From: Alphaproteobacteria bacterium
GTDB lineage: Bacteria; Pseudomonadota; Alphaproteobacteria; UBA9219
Assembly: GCA_019233975.1 (NCBI GenBank)
Contig: JAFALY010000038.1
Location: 85,638 to 149,637 of the forward strand
DNA length: 64,000 bases
Direction: 5' to 3'
A program made the position numbers and the translations under genes. Of this stretch, positions 48,671 to 59,424 are shown piece by piece. Positions within the stretch are counted from its first letter, which is position 1. Each line of letters starts with the position of its first letter. The notes under the pieces were generated by a model, which was not told where the DNA came from, did not search any database, and saw nothing but the letters and a program-made list of their open reading frames with translations.

Positions 48671-49933
48671 TCAGTTCTGCAGATATTGATAAGCTGGACT
48701 GAGGCGCGCGCCCTTTAAATTGGCGCCTTGAAAGTCCGCTTCGGTCAGGTTGGCGCCCGTCAGATTGGCAAATTGCAGATCAGCATTGCGGAAATCAACC
48801 TGATGCAAATCGGCGCCGGACAGATTGGCGTAGCGTAAAACCGCACCCGACATAGTTGCCGCAATGGTGCGGCCCTGGACGATGGTAATCGGCTCCAGCC
48901 GCGCGCCTTGCAGGTTTGCGTTGCTGAGTTGCGCGCCCGTAAAATCACCACCCCTAATATCGGCTGCCTGAAAGTTGGTGTGGCGAAGGTCGGCGGCATG
49001 AAAGTCGGACGCCTGCAACTGCGCATCCGTAAAATTGACGCCGTACAGAGTGGATTTGGATGCCTGCAAAAGCGTGAGGCAGGCGCGCGTAAAACTGTTC
49101 GCCTGACGCAGGTCATAGCCGGATATATTCAGTTGCTGCCCTTCACGACCGTTGCTACCCACCCAGATGGTGTGGCTGCGCAACAATTCTTCCAACGGGC
49201 CCGGCAAGTCCTTTTCCGTCGGGCCAACAGGTTTACTGGTCAAAGCACCCTTTAGATTGACATCATTCAACTGCGACATATTCATGGTTGCATTGACCAG
49301 AATGGCGTTCTGCATGTCGGCATTTTGCAGATCGCACATGCTGAGGTCGGCGCCTTCCAGATCGGCGCCGTGGAAACTGGCACCTTGCAAATTGGCGCGG
49401 ACGATCTTGCACCCCTTCATGGTTGCATCGTCAAAATTCGTGTCAGAAGCGACCGCACCGGACAATCGCGCATCCGTCAGGTTGGCGCCGCGCAAGTCCG
49501 CACCGCCACCCGCCTGCCCGATATCGCCGTGAATCGGGGTAATGTTACCTTCGCTGTCGGAACTGGCCAAAATGCCTTCGCGCAGATCAACGCCATTCAT
49601 GTCAGCGCCCACAAGACTGGCGCCACGCAAGCAAACACCGCGCATATCGGCGCGCACAAGGCTGGCCGCCTGAAGATTGGCAAACCGCATGTCGGCACCG
49701 AACATGATGGCATAGTCCAGCTTTGTATCCGTCAGGTTAGCCTGATAAAGGCAGGCCCCCGTCATGTCTGAATGCGACAGATCAAACCCGACGAACGAAA
49801 GGCGCGTCAGATCCATATAACCCAGCATGGCCCGTGCACCGCCCAACCGCGCCGAGCGAAACATGGCATGCTTGGCAACAATATTATTCAGCTCTGCCTG
49901 CGTGATGCGCTTAAGGGGTTTTTTCTCAGCCAT
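48671..49933 (-). CDS. Pentapeptide-repeat protein
   Basis: 420 aa with many A(D/N)LxX repeats (GADLRGANLTDARLSGA..., GADLEGADLSMCDLQNADM, LTGANLTEADFQGANLKGARL). Confidence 0.95.
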   Translation of the reverse strand: MAEKKPLKRITQAELNNIVAKHAMFRSARLGGARAMLGYMDLTRLSFVGFDLSHSDMTGACLYQANLTDTKLDYAIMFGADMRFANLQAASLVRADMRGVCLRGASLVGADMNGVDLREGILASSDSEGNITPIHGDIGQAGGGADLRGANLTDARLSGAVASDTNFDDATMKGCKIVRANLQGASFHGADLEGADLSMCDLQNADMQNAILVNATMNMSQLNDVNLKGALTSKPVGPTEKDLPGPLEELLRSHTIWVGSNGREGQQLNISGYDLRQANSFTRACLTLLQASKSTLYGVNFTDAQLQASDFHAADLRHTNFQAADIRGGDFTGAQLSNANLQGARLEPITIVQGRTIAATMSGAVLRYANLSGADLHQVDFRNADLQFANLTGANLTEADFQGANLKGARLSPAYQYLQN

Positions 49934-49950
49934 ATAAACCTGTGATCAAC

Positions 49951-51525
49951 CTAGGGGGTTCGACTTTTAATCCAGTGGTCATAGGTCGCAGTGACCTCCA
50001 ACCTTTTGTCAGGGCGCACCGGTGCGCCGGATACAAGGGCCTTTGCCATTTGCTTGCCAAGCTCAACCCCCGGTTGATCAAACGAATTGATGTTCCAGAC
50101 GACACCCTGCACGAAAACTTTGTGTTCATAAAGGGCTAACAGCATGCCCAGATGATAAGGGTCAAGCCGGTCCAGTTTTATCAATGTTGAAGGCCTGTTA
50201 CCGGAATACCGGTTTTGCGGCACCGCAGCAGAAGGGTCGCCAAGCGCCAGAGCGCCTATTTGCGCGGCGGCATTCGTCAATACCGCCTGGTGATGCTCTG
50301 GCAGACCCAGATCATCCTCAGCCACCACAATAAAGTCAGCGGGCAAAGCCTTGGGTCCCTGATGCAATAACTGATGGAAGCTGTGCTGGCTTATTGTGCC
50401 GCATTCGCCAAAAATAACGGGGCCGGTTTCGTAATCAACGGGTTGACCATCCCGAGTGACGGACTTGCCGTTACTTTCCATATCAAGCTGTTGTAAAAAG
50501 CGCGGCAGGTCGCGCAACCTTTCGTCGTAAGGCAGAATGGCCAAAGCGCCGGTATCATGAAAATTCTGCTGCCACACGCCCAGCATGGCCATCAGGACAG
50601 GCAGATTTTGCTCCAGAGGCGCCGTTGCAAAATGCCGATCCATAGCGGCGGCACCGGCCAGCAATTGTTTGAATTGATCCATGCCGAGCCCGAGCGCAAT
50701 GCTCAGCCCCACCGACGACCACAGGCTGTAACGACCACCGACCCAATCCCACAACGGATAGATATTATCCGGGTCGATACCGAAATCCTTGACGGCCTGC
50801 ACATTGCTGGATGCCGCAACAAAGTGTTTAGAGACGGCATCATCACCCAAAGCTGCAGTCAACCACGCGCGCGCCCTGTTCGCGTTCAACAGGGTTTCCT
50901 GTGTCGTGAAAGTCTTGGAGACGACGACAAAAAGGGTTTCAGCCGGATCTAATCCATCCAGCATGGGCTGTATGTCATGCGCGTCTGCATTGGCGACAAA
51001 ATGCACTTGCGGCACACTCTGACTGCCCGCCAAGGCTTCAACAACCATACGCGGCCCCAAATCAGAACCACCGATACCAATATTCACAATGTGACGGATG
51101 GGTTTGCCCGTGGCGCCTTTCCATGCGCCCGAACGTACACGTTCGACAAAATCTTCCATCTTCTGCTGCACGGCACGAATATCAGGCATAACATCCTTAC
51201 CGTCCACCAGAACAGGCTGATCCCCCTGTTGCCGCAGGGCCGTGTGCAGTACGGCGCGATCTTCGGTGTTGTTGATCTTGTCACCTGACAACATGCGGTC
51301 ACGCCAGCCCTCAACCTGCTGCTGTCGCGCCAAGGCCACAAGAAGCTTCAGCGTTTCATCGGAAACATCATGCGCCGCATAGTTCAGATGCAGCCCGTCG
51401 AGCGAAAGCACCAAGCGGCCAACGCGCGCGGCATCCAGCATATCGGCAACATGCCGGCCCGCCGTATCGGCACGATGTTGTTGTAACGCCCGCCATGCAG
51501 GCGATGCCGTCAATTGTGAAGTCAT
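49951..51525 (-). CDS. pgi: Glucose-6-phosphate isomerase
   Basis: NIGIGGSDLGPRMVVEAL, DWVGGRYSLWSSVGLSIAL, NINSFDQPGVELGKQMA. Confidence 0.97.
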   Translation of the reverse strand: MTSQLTASPAWRALQQHRADTAGRHVADMLDAARVGRLVLSLDGLHLNYAAHDVSDETLKLLVALARQQQVEGWRDRMLSGDKINNTEDRAVLHTALRQQGDQPVLVDGKDVMPDIRAVQQKMEDFVERVRSGAWKGATGKPIRHIVNIGIGGSDLGPRMVVEALAGSQSVPQVHFVANADAHDIQPMLDGLDPAETLFVVVSKTFTTQETLLNANRARAWLTAALGDDAVSKHFVAASSNVQAVKDFGIDPDNIYPLWDWVGGRYSLWSSVGLSIALGLGMDQFKQLLAGAAAMDRHFATAPLEQNLPVLMAMLGVWQQNFHDTGALAILPYDERLRDLPRFLQQLDMESNGKSVTRDGQPVDYETGPVIFGECGTISQHSFHQLLHQGPKALPADFIVVAEDDLGLPEHHQAVLTNAAAQIGALALGDPSAAVPQNRYSGNRPSTLIKLDRLDPYHLGMLLALYEHKVFVQGVVWNINSFDQPGVELGKQMAKALVSGAPVRPDKRLEVTATYDHWIKSRTP

Positions 51526-52865
51526 TCGCGCACCATTGGTTTATAAGTCGCATCGGCAATGCCCTCTGGCTTGCCCACCATGCTGAAAGAAATTGCATCG
51601 GGGTCATACCAACGACGGATGGCCTGATTGATCTGCTCAAGCGTCAAAGCGTGGATGATGCCCGGATAGTCATCAAAGAAATGCGGGCCGAGATGTTCAA
51701 GCTGCAACCCCAACATGGCAGAGGCTGCCTTATCCGTACTGGTCATCGCCATCGGCATGGCCCCCGTCAGATAGTCTTTGGCGGCGGTCATTTCGGCCTG
51801 CGTTATGCCGTTATCATAGAAATCACGGATGGTTTCGTGCGCGACGCGCCACGACTCCGCCACCTTGTTATTATCGATAGCGGCATCACCAGCGATCATC
51901 CCCGCATGTTCCATGGCAGACAGATGGGTATCAATGCCATAGGTCAGGCCGCGCTTTTCACGCACTTCGTGCATCAGACGCGATGCAAAACCACCGCCGC
52001 CGATAACGTAATTGGCAACTTCAAGCGCGTACCAATCCGGATCGCTGCGCTTTGGGCCGCGCCACGCGAACAGCAAACCGGTTTGCGTGCCTTCACGCGT
52101 CACCACAACATGGGTCGGAGTGGCTGGCCACGGCGCATCCGTAACAGGCATTAGCTTGGCTTCGGCCGGCAGTGCACCAAATACCTGGTCAAGCATAGCG
52201 GCAAGGTCATCCGGCTTGATGTCGCCGGCAACAGCGACAACCAGATTAGACCGCGCAAGATGTTCAGCCGCAAAGCCTTTGATGTCATCACGCGTGATGG
52301 CATTCAGGCTTTTCTCACTACCCAGACGACGCATGCTATAGGGATGCCCTGCGAACACTTCCTTGAGCAAGGCGTTGCGGCCCTGCCAGTCAGGGCTGCC
52401 GAACTGCTCGCGTATTGCACCGATAAATTCGGTGCGCATACGGGTGATGTCCGCCTGGTCAAAGCGCGGTTTAGCCAGTGCCAGACGTAATAATTCGAAA
52501 GCTTTCGCCTGATCCGCTGACAGGAATTTGGCATGACCCGTTATTGCGTCACGACCGGCTTCAAAACCGATACCGATAGATTTTTCTGATAAAATCTGCT
52601 GATACGCGACGGCGTCATAGTTCCCGGCCCCTTCAGTCAACAGGGTTGTTGCCAGGCTGCACAGCCCCTGCTTGTCCACAGGATCTTGCTCCACCCCGCC
52701 ACGGAAGGCGAAGCTGATATCGATGATCGGCAGCTTATGATCTTCAACCAGCCACGCATGAATGCCCTTGGGGCTCGTGACTTCCTGAATGGTTGTGGCG
52801 CGCGCCAGCGAAGGCACCGCAAAGGCGGCCAGTATCAGCGCGACGGTCAGAAAACGCTTCATCAT
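51522..52865 (-). CDS. M16-family zinc peptidase-like (no HxxEH)
   Basis: LIDISFAFRGGVEQDP...GLCSLATTLLTEGAGNYD; RGLTYGIDTHLSA; HxxEH absent. Confidence 0.9.
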   Translation of the reverse strand: MMKRFLTVALILAAFAVPSLARATTIQEVTSPKGIHAWLVEDHKLPIIDISFAFRGGVEQDPVDKQGLCSLATTLLTEGAGNYDAVAYQQILSEKSIGIGFEAGRDAITGHAKFLSADQAKAFELLRLALAKPRFDQADITRMRTEFIGAIREQFGSPDWQGRNALLKEVFAGHPYSMRRLGSEKSLNAITRDDIKGFAAEHLARSNLVVAVAGDIKPDDLAAMLDQVFGALPAEAKLMPVTDAPWPATPTHVVVTREGTQTGLLFAWRGPKRSDPDWYALEVANYVIGGGGFASRLMHEVREKRGLTYGIDTHLSAMEHAGMIAGDAAIDNNKVAESWRVAHETIRDFYDNGITQAEMTAAKDYLTGAMPMAMTSTDKAASAMLGLQLEHLGPHFFDDYPGIIHALTLEQINQAIRRWYDPDAISFSMVGKPEGIADATYKPMVRE

Positions 52866-54274
52866 TACCGCACCCCACGATCTTGGGAAAGAACAGGCTG
52901 GGCCGCTTCACGCGCCGCCTGCGACGCATGCGGGTCTGGCAACAATTCTGCCACCAGTGTGTGTGGGTTTTTCAGCATATCGCGCAGCGCATCGTTGACT
53001 TGCTCAGTCGTCACCGCCTCAATCCGCTGCGGCCACGCTTCGACAGCGGCAACACTGTGGCCGGTTGCCAAGGCTGACCCAAACACGTAACCGGGCATCA
53101 TCAGACTGTCGCGCGCAAAAATCGCTTCGCGTTTTAGACGGGCTTTTGCGTCATTGACGGCTTTGTCATCCAATCCCTTTTGCGCCAAGTCGTTGAGGGT
53201 ATCACGCAAGGCTTTTTCCACCTGCGCTACCTTCTTTTCGGGGGCCGGCGAAATGGCAATAGTCAGATCAGCATCGCCGCGTGCATCCGGGTCATAGGAG
53301 GACGCAACCCCGCTGGCCAGCCCCTTGCCACGCACCAGACGGCGATACAACAGGCCGGACTCGCCCTCATCCAGAATGGCGTTCAACACTTCGTAAGCGT
53401 AGGCTTCTTGCTGCTTTTGCGTATGGTATGATGGCACGACGATGTGCAGCTCAACCTGCGGCTGTTCAATACCGGCATCAACCATCGAAAAGCTGCCTGA
53501 TTTGGGCAGCGTGGCGGGCGGCAAAGCCCGACGCGCTTCAACATCACGGCGCGGTACTGCGCCATAGATGGACGCGGCCAGACGCATGACGTCATCCGGC
53601 GTCACGTCGCCAGAGATAACAACCACCGCGTTGTTCGGTGCGTAGTGGGCGTTATAGAACGCCTGCGCATCCGCCGCCGTTAGTGACTCTATTTGATGCC
53701 GAAAACCGATGAGCGGCAAGCCATAAGGATGATGCGGCAGAAGTGTATGGCGCACTTTCTCGACAAACCGCCCGATGGGATTGTTATCGGTGCGTTGCTG
53801 ACGTTCATTTAACACAACGCTTAGTTCCGGCTTGGCCGTATCGGGCGCAATGACAAGGTTATGCATGCGGTCGGCTTCCATCTGCATAATCATCGGCAGA
53901 CGATCAGCCGCCACCGTTTCAAAATAAGCCGTATAGTCGTAGGAAGTAAAAGCGTTCTCGGTCCCGCCCTGCGACGCGATGATTTTGCTGAATTCACCGT
54001 CCGGTATGCTGGGTGTACCGCGGAACATCAGATGTTCAAGGTAATGTGCGATACCGCGTTTCTTACCCACCTCGTCACTGGCACCGACCTTGTACCAGAC
54101 CATTTGCGTCACAACGGGCGCCACATGGTTTGGAACAACGATAACCTCGAGTCCATTACCCAACGTGAAATGCGTTGGATAGAATATGGCCGCATGCACA
54201 GCGTCCGGTACCGTCAGCAGAAAACCCAGTAACGCAAGACGCAAAATATTTAATCGAAACATCGGGATACTCAT
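52865..54274 (-). CDS. M16-family zinc peptidase
   Basis: MVWYKVGASDEVGKKRGIAHYLEHLMFRGT (HxxEH), signal peptide. Confidence 0.95.
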   Translation of the reverse strand: MSIPMFRLNILRLALLGFLLTVPDAVHAAIFYPTHFTLGNGLEVIVVPNHVAPVVTQMVWYKVGASDEVGKKRGIAHYLEHLMFRGTPSIPDGEFSKIIASQGGTENAFTSYDYTAYFETVAADRLPMIMQMEADRMHNLVIAPDTAKPELSVVLNERQQRTDNNPIGRFVEKVRHTLLPHHPYGLPLIGFRHQIESLTAADAQAFYNAHYAPNNAVVVISGDVTPDDVMRLAASIYGAVPRRDVEARRALPPATLPKSGSFSMVDAGIEQPQVELHIVVPSYHTQKQQEAYAYEVLNAILDEGESGLLYRRLVRGKGLASGVASSYDPDARGDADLTIAISPAPEKKVAQVEKALRDTLNDLAQKGLDDKAVNDAKARLKREAIFARDSLMMPGYVFGSALATGHSVAAVEAWPQRIEAVTTEQVNDALRDMLKNPHTLVAELLPDPHASQAAREAAQPVLSQDRGVR

Positions 54275-54410
54275 GATCGCAGATTATCGTTTTGGAAATC
54301 TAGCAGCTTTGATAACGGATGTTAACACCCCGCCTGCGGTCCGATATCCGCTATGGCCAACCCTTATGGAGTACTGTAACATCAGCCACCCACCGCTTTA
54401 GAGAGGCCCC

Positions 54411-54842
54411 ATGTCGCTCGATCCCTGGCACGTTCTAACTGCTAATTATGGCCATATTGCCTATCCCGGCACGGCCTTTGTTACCCTGCTTGACTGCTTT
54501 TTGTACCTGATCCTGACCTATAACGTTGGGCGGGCGCGCATGAAGTTCGGCGTTCCGGCAACGGAAACCGGCGGGCCACAGGATTTGATGCGGATCATAC
54601 GCGCACACCTGAACACGCTGGAGCAACTGGCTTTCCATCTGCCGGTGCTATGGGTTGCCGCTCTGGCGGTCAGCGATAACTTCGCAACATTAGGTGGCGC
54701 GGTGTGGTTGTTCGCGCGCACCCTCTATGCTGCGCGGTATTACCAAAAAGCCAACCGCCGTACCAAAGGGTTCCTGATCAGCATGATTGCGAACATGGTG
54801 TTGCTGATCGGCGCATTTTGCGGCGTGATCGCTTCGTTCTGA
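54411..54842 (+). CDS. MAPEG-family membrane protein
   Basis: YNVGRARMKFGVPATETGGPQDLMRIIRAHLNTLEQLAFHLPVLWVAAL...ARTLYAARYYQK. Confidence 0.85.
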   Translation: MSLDPWHVLTANYGHIAYPGTAFVTLLDCFLYLILTYNVGRARMKFGVPATETGGPQDLMRIIRAHLNTLEQLAFHLPVLWVAALAVSDNFATLGGAVWLFARTLYAARYYQKANRRTKGFLISMIANMVLLIGAFCGVIASF

Positions 54843-56342
54843 TTACTGGAACGCTGTTTCCAGAAAGCCGCGCAATTTGCGGCTGTGCAGCGTTTCGCGG
54901 CCTGTTTCGCGCAGTATTTCCATTGTCCGAACACCAATGAGCAAATGCTGATCTATCTGTTGGCGATAGAAACGGTTGGCCATGCCCGGCAGCTTGATCT
55001 CACCATGCAGCGGACGATCTGAAACGCAAAGCAGCGTGCCATAGGGGACGCGATAGCGGAAACCGTTTGCCGCAATAACGGCGGATTCCATATCAAGGGC
55101 GATCGCGCGGCTCTGGTTAAAGCGCTGCACCAAGCCCGCATAACCACCAATTTCCCAGTTCCGGTTGTCCGTCGTAACGACAGTCCCTGTGCGCATGACA
55201 GATTTTATGGCGTAGCCTGAAAGGCCGGTTGCGGACGCCACGGCGGCTTCCAGCGCGCGCTGGACTTCAGCCAAGGCTGGCACCGGCACCCAAATGGGCA
55301 AAGCGTCATCCAGAACATGGTCATCACGCACATAGGCGTGAGCCAGAACATAGTCGCCCAGTTTTTGCGTATCACGCAAACCCGCGCAATGCCCCAACAT
55401 CAGCCAGGCATGCGGCCGGATGACAGCGATATGGTCAGAAATATTGCGCGCGTTACTGGGCCCCACGCCAATATTTACAATGGTAATACCCTGATGACCA
55501 TCCGCAATCAGATGGTAAGCGGGCATTTGTGGCACACGATCCGCCGGTTGCCCTTCCGGGGTACGGCCCGGGAATTTCTTGCTGTTATAGGTGGTGTAAT
55601 TGCCCGGCTCGACCAACGCCGTATACACGCCGTCTTTTTCCAGAAACTCATGCGCCATACGCACAAACTCATCCACATAGAACTGATAGTTCGTGAAGAT
55701 AACATAGTTCTGGAAATGGTGCGGGCTGGTCCCTGTATAGTGGCGCAGGCGATGCAGCGAATAGTCCGTACGCGGCCCCGTGAAGAGCGACAGCGGATGA
55801 TCTTCCCCGGCAGCCGCAACATGCGTGCCGTTCGCGATCGAGTCATCCATCACCGAAAGGTCGGGCAGGTCAAAAATCTGGCGCATGGTGTCCACGCGCG
55901 ACGGGTCAAGCCCACCTTCGACATGCATGCCTTCGGCAAAAGCGAAGTGGATGGGGATGGATGTCTGACTGACACCAACTTCGATAGGCACATTATGGTT
56001 TTGTATGAGAAGAGAAAGCTGCTCTTCCAGATACGAGCCGTACAATTCGGGATGTGTTACGGTTGTACTGTACCGCCCCTGCCCACGCACAAAGCCGTAA
56101 GAAATACGCGTATCGACCTTGGTCGCCTGATGCGTTGTGATGGCAACATAGGGATAGTGCGCCGACACACGCGCGTGACCATCAAATGTTTCCAGCGCTT
56201 CACTGGAGGCCAGCCGGGCAAAGGCTTCCTGTAAATACGTCGTGTTGGCAGCGTATATTTCCTTGACGTGCGCAACGGCATCGGCGGCGTTGGTGAAATA
56301 CCGCGCCTGCTCCGACGTCGTGGGGGAAAATCTTTGCGTCAT
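54843..56342 (-). CDS. amn: AMP nucleosidase
   Basis: 499 aa; YHLIADGHQGITIVNIGVGPSNARNISDHIAVIRPHAWLMLGHCAGLR; ALDMESAVIAANGFRYRVPYGTLLCVSDRPLHGEIKLPGMANRFY. Confidence 0.93.
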   Translation of the reverse strand: MTQRFSPTTSEQARYFTNAADAVAHVKEIYAANTTYLQEAFARLASSEALETFDGHARVSAHYPYVAITTHQATKVDTRISYGFVRGQGRYSTTVTHPELYGSYLEEQLSLLIQNHNVPIEVGVSQTSIPIHFAFAEGMHVEGGLDPSRVDTMRQIFDLPDLSVMDDSIANGTHVAAAGEDHPLSLFTGPRTDYSLHRLRHYTGTSPHHFQNYVIFTNYQFYVDEFVRMAHEFLEKDGVYTALVEPGNYTTYNSKKFPGRTPEGQPADRVPQMPAYHLIADGHQGITIVNIGVGPSNARNISDHIAVIRPHAWLMLGHCAGLRDTQKLGDYVLAHAYVRDDHVLDDALPIWVPVPALAEVQRALEAAVASATGLSGYAIKSVMRTGTVVTTDNRNWEIGGYAGLVQRFNQSRAIALDMESAVIAANGFRYRVPYGTLLCVSDRPLHGEIKLPGMANRFYRQQIDQHLLIGVRTMEILRETGRETLHSRKLRGFLETAFQ

Positions 56343-57283
56343 GCTGCGTCTCCTTCCAGCCCCATCAGCGAACGGGCAAAATCTTCGGCACGGAAAGCCT
56401 GCAAATCGTCGGCGGTTTCACCGACGCCGATTGCATGCACAGGCAATTTGAATTTATCCGCCAGCGCCACCAGAACGCCGCCCTTGGCCGAGCCGTCCAG
56501 TTTCGTCACAACCAGTCCTGTGACCTGCGCCATTTCGCGGAAAGATTCGACCTGCGCATGGGCATTCTGCCCTGTTGTGGCGTCGAGCACCAGCAGGATC
56601 GCATGCGGTGCCGATTCATCCTGCTTTTTAATCACGCGGATAATCTTCGCCAGTTCCTGCATCAGGTCGTTTTTATTGTGCAGGCGGCCAGCCGTATCGA
56701 TCAGCAACAAATCTACGGCGTCTTTGCGCGCACGCTCCATCGCCTGATACGCAAGCGCGGCGGCATCACATCCCTCATCGCCCGACACAACAGGCACGCC
56801 AGTACGCTCACCCCAGATTTTCAGCTGCCCCACCGCTGCGGCGCGGAATGTATCGCCCGCCGCCATCAGTACCTGCAGCCCCTGTTGTTTATAATGCTGT
56901 GCAAGTTTACCGATGGTTGTTGTTTTTCCAGCGCCATTGACGCCGACCATCAGGACGACAAAAGGGTTTTTGTCCCTGTCGATAACAAGGGGGTGCGCCA
57001 CGGGTTGCAGGATAACTGTTATTTGTTCAGCTAGGGCTTCTTTAATCTCGGTTTCACTGACATCTTTGCCAAAGCGGGTTTTGCCGAAGTCGGCAACCAG
57101 TCTGGCTGCAGCCGCAGGCCCCAGATCAGCCATCAAAAGCGCTTCTTCCAGTTGCTCCAGCGCTTCGTCATCCAACTTCTTTTTGGTCAGAACACTTACG
57201 ATATTTTCCGAAAGCTTGTTGGAGCTTTTCTTGAGCCCCGCCCGCAAGCGCGACAACCAGCCTGTTTTCTTTTCTTCCGTCAT
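56339..57283 (-). CDS. ftsY: SRP receptor GTPase FtsY
   Basis: VLMVGVNGAGKTTTIGKLAQHYKQQG, LLIDTAGRLHNKNDLMQEL, GLVVTKLDGSAKGG. Confidence 0.97.
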   Translation of the reverse strand: MTEEKKTGWLSRLRAGLKKSSNKLSENIVSVLTKKKLDDEALEQLEEALLMADLGPAAAARLVADFGKTRFGKDVSETEIKEALAEQITVILQPVAHPLVIDRDKNPFVVLMVGVNGAGKTTTIGKLAQHYKQQGLQVLMAAGDTFRAAAVGQLKIWGERTGVPVVSGDEGCDAAALAYQAMERARKDAVDLLLIDTAGRLHNKNDLMQELAKIIRVIKKQDESAPHAILLVLDATTGQNAHAQVESFREMAQVTGLVVTKLDGSAKGGVLVALADKFKLPVHAIGVGETADDLQAFRAEDFARSLMGLEGDAA

Positions 57284-57284
57284 C

Positions 57285-58544
57285 CTATCCCCTCACGCGC
57301 GCCACGGCCTGTCCGTCGCGCAGCGTATAACATTCCGCCATAACCAACCGCCCCACCGGAGCATGCCCTTCCAATACAATCTTGGCAAAGTGCGGCGTGC
57401 ACCCCAAACCTTGCTGTTCCACCAGCACTTCGACCGCCTGCCCCACCAGCGTGGCATGATGCGCTGCCGAGGCTGCCATACCGTCAGCACGGAGCTGCTC
57501 AGCACGTTCCTTACGCTTTGTACCGTGCACCTGCGGCATTTTTGCGGCAGGCGTGCCCGTGCGCGCGGAATAGGGGAACACATGCAGCCATGTCAGGCCG
57601 CATTGGCGCACAAGGTCGCGGGTCTGCGCAAACATCGCATCGCTTTCCGTTGGAAAGCCGGTAATGATATCAGCACCAAAAGTTATGTCGGGGCGCAAAT
57701 GCCGCGCACGGTCGCAGAGCGCGATTACATCATCGCGCAAATGCCGGCGCTTCATGCGCTTGAGGATCAAATCATCGCCAGCCTGCAGGCTGAGGTGCAA
57801 ATGCGGCATCAGGCGCGGTTCGCTGGCGATAAGGCCCCACAAATCTTCATCTACCGCAGCCGGATCAAGCGATGACAGACGCAAACGTGGCAGATCGGGC
57901 ACTTGTGCCAGCACGCGCCGCAGCATTTGGCCCAAGCTGGGTTGGGCGGGCAGATCTTTGCCATAAGACGCAATATCAACGCCCGTTATAACGACCTCGC
58001 TATACCCGGCGGCAACGGCGGCGTGCAGGCGCTGCGCAACCTCACCCATCGGCACGGAACGCGACACACCACGGCCATAGGGTATGATGCAAAAGGTGCA
58101 GCGATGATCGCAGCCGTTTTGCACTTCGATAAAGGCGCGTTGCATGGCGCCGGCCGTATCCGCGCGTTGCGGCAAATCAAGCGCCGACAAAGGTTCGGCA
58201 TCCATCGGCGCATCCTGACCGGACCGCAAGGCCGTAAAGCTCTCCAACACTGTTTTGCGGTCATTGGCGATGAGGTGGTCAACTTCCGGCATCGCAGCAA
58301 AACTGTCGGGATGGATATGCGCCGCGCAGCCGGTCACAATGATTCTGGCATCAGGATTTTCAGCGCGCAATTTGCGGATAGATTGCCGCGCCTGGCGTTC
58401 AGCCTCCGCCGTCACGGCGCAAGTGTTGACGATAATTGCGTTTTGCAGTCCGGCAGCGGCAGCCTGTCGCTGCATCAACTCAGACTCCGCGGCGTTCAGG
58501 CGACAACCGAAGGTGACTATCTGCGGTGCGGCCTGTTCCATCAC
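57285..58544 (-). CDS. mtaB: tRNA methylthiotransferase MtaB-like
   Basis: VTFGCRLNAAESE, FIEVQNGCDHRCTFCIIPYGRGVSRSVP, ADIITGFPTESDAMF. Confidence 0.92.
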   Translation of the reverse strand: MMEQAAPQIVTFGCRLNAAESELMQRQAAAAGLQNAIIVNTCAVTAEAERQARQSIRKLRAENPDARIIVTGCAAHIHPDSFAAMPEVDHLIANDRKTVLESFTALRSGQDAPMDAEPLSALDLPQRADTAGAMQRAFIEVQNGCDHRCTFCIIPYGRGVSRSVPMGEVAQRLHAAVAAGYSEVVITGVDIASYGKDLPAQPSLGQMLRRVLAQVPDLPRLRLSSLDPAAVDEDLWGLIASEPRLMPHLHLSLQAGDDLILKRMKRRHLRDDVIALCDRARHLRPDITFGADIITGFPTESDAMFAQTRDLVRQCGLTWLHVFPYSARTGTPAAKMPQVHGTKRKERAEQLRADGMAASAAHHATLVGQAVEVLVEQQGLGCTPHFAKIVLEGHAPVGRLVMAECYTLRDGQAVARVRG

Positions 58545-59371
58545 TCCTCATAATCACATTCATCAAAGGTGCCGCGGTAAGCTTCGAAATAACTGCCGAT
58601 CAAGATAACGTGGTCATCAGTGCGCCATTCCACGGTCAGGTCACCGCCGTCCAGCCTTATGGTGGCGCGCCTTTCGGACAATCCGCGGCGTACAGCGGCA
58701 ACCAGCGTGGCACAAGCACCTGACCCGCAGGCCTCCGTAATACCGGTGCCACGTTCCCAAACGCGCATGCGCATAATATTACCGGGCAGAATTTGTACGG
58801 CCTCTATATTACAACGATCCGGGAACAGAGGGTTGTGCTCAAGGATTGGCCCGACCTGTGACAAATTGATAGCCTCTGCATCCTTGACAAAAAACACAGC
58901 ATGCGGATTTCCGACATTGACGCAGCAAGCATCAACCAACCCTTCCGCCTTCAAATCAACATGCAGCGTATCAACGGCATGCGCAGTCGGTATTTGTTGC
59001 CATTCCAGACGCGGCGGCCCAAAGTCCACGGCCACATCATCACCGTCTTTCCAGACGCGCAACAGCCCAGATATTGTTTCGATAATTGCTGTATCGCGCC
59101 CGGTTTCCTGAAACAGCAAGGACGCAACACAGCGCGTGGCGTTACCGCACGCACGCACGACGGAAGCATCCGCATTATACATATCCATGTAAAGGTCGGC
59201 TTCGGGCGATTGGGGCGGCAACAAAATCATAAACTGGTCACAGCCGATACCGCGCCTGCGGTTCGCCATTGCAATCAATTTGGCCGGTGTGTGTTGAAAA
59301 GGGGTGATCCGTCCGTCAATAATGACGAAGTCATTCCCCAACCCATGCATTTTAATAAAGTCGCGTTTCAT
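58541..59371 (-). CDS. dapF: Diaminopimelate epimerase
   Basis: FIKMHGLGNDFVIIDGR, VRACGNATRCVASLL, ERGTGITEACGSGACATLVAAVRRG. Confidence 0.97.
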   Translation of the reverse strand: MKRDFIKMHGLGNDFVIIDGRITPFQHTPAKLIAMANRRRGIGCDQFMILLPPQSPEADLYMDMYNADASVVRACGNATRCVASLLFQETGRDTAIIETISGLLRVWKDGDDVAVDFGPPRLEWQQIPTAHAVDTLHVDLKAEGLVDACCVNVGNPHAVFFVKDAEAINLSQVGPILEHNPLFPDRCNIEAVQILPGNIMRMRVWERGTGITEACGSGACATLVAAVRRGLSERRATIRLDGGDLTVEWRTDDHVILIGSYFEAYRGTFDECDYEE

Positions 59372-59424
59372 CAGCCTTTTATAGGGCAGATCGGACGTCA
59401 TGCCAACCTTGCGGTTGCAGGAAA

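Noticed and set aside
55317-56234. 305-aa forward ORF
   Set aside because: Antisense to amn, His/Arg-rich shadow frame.
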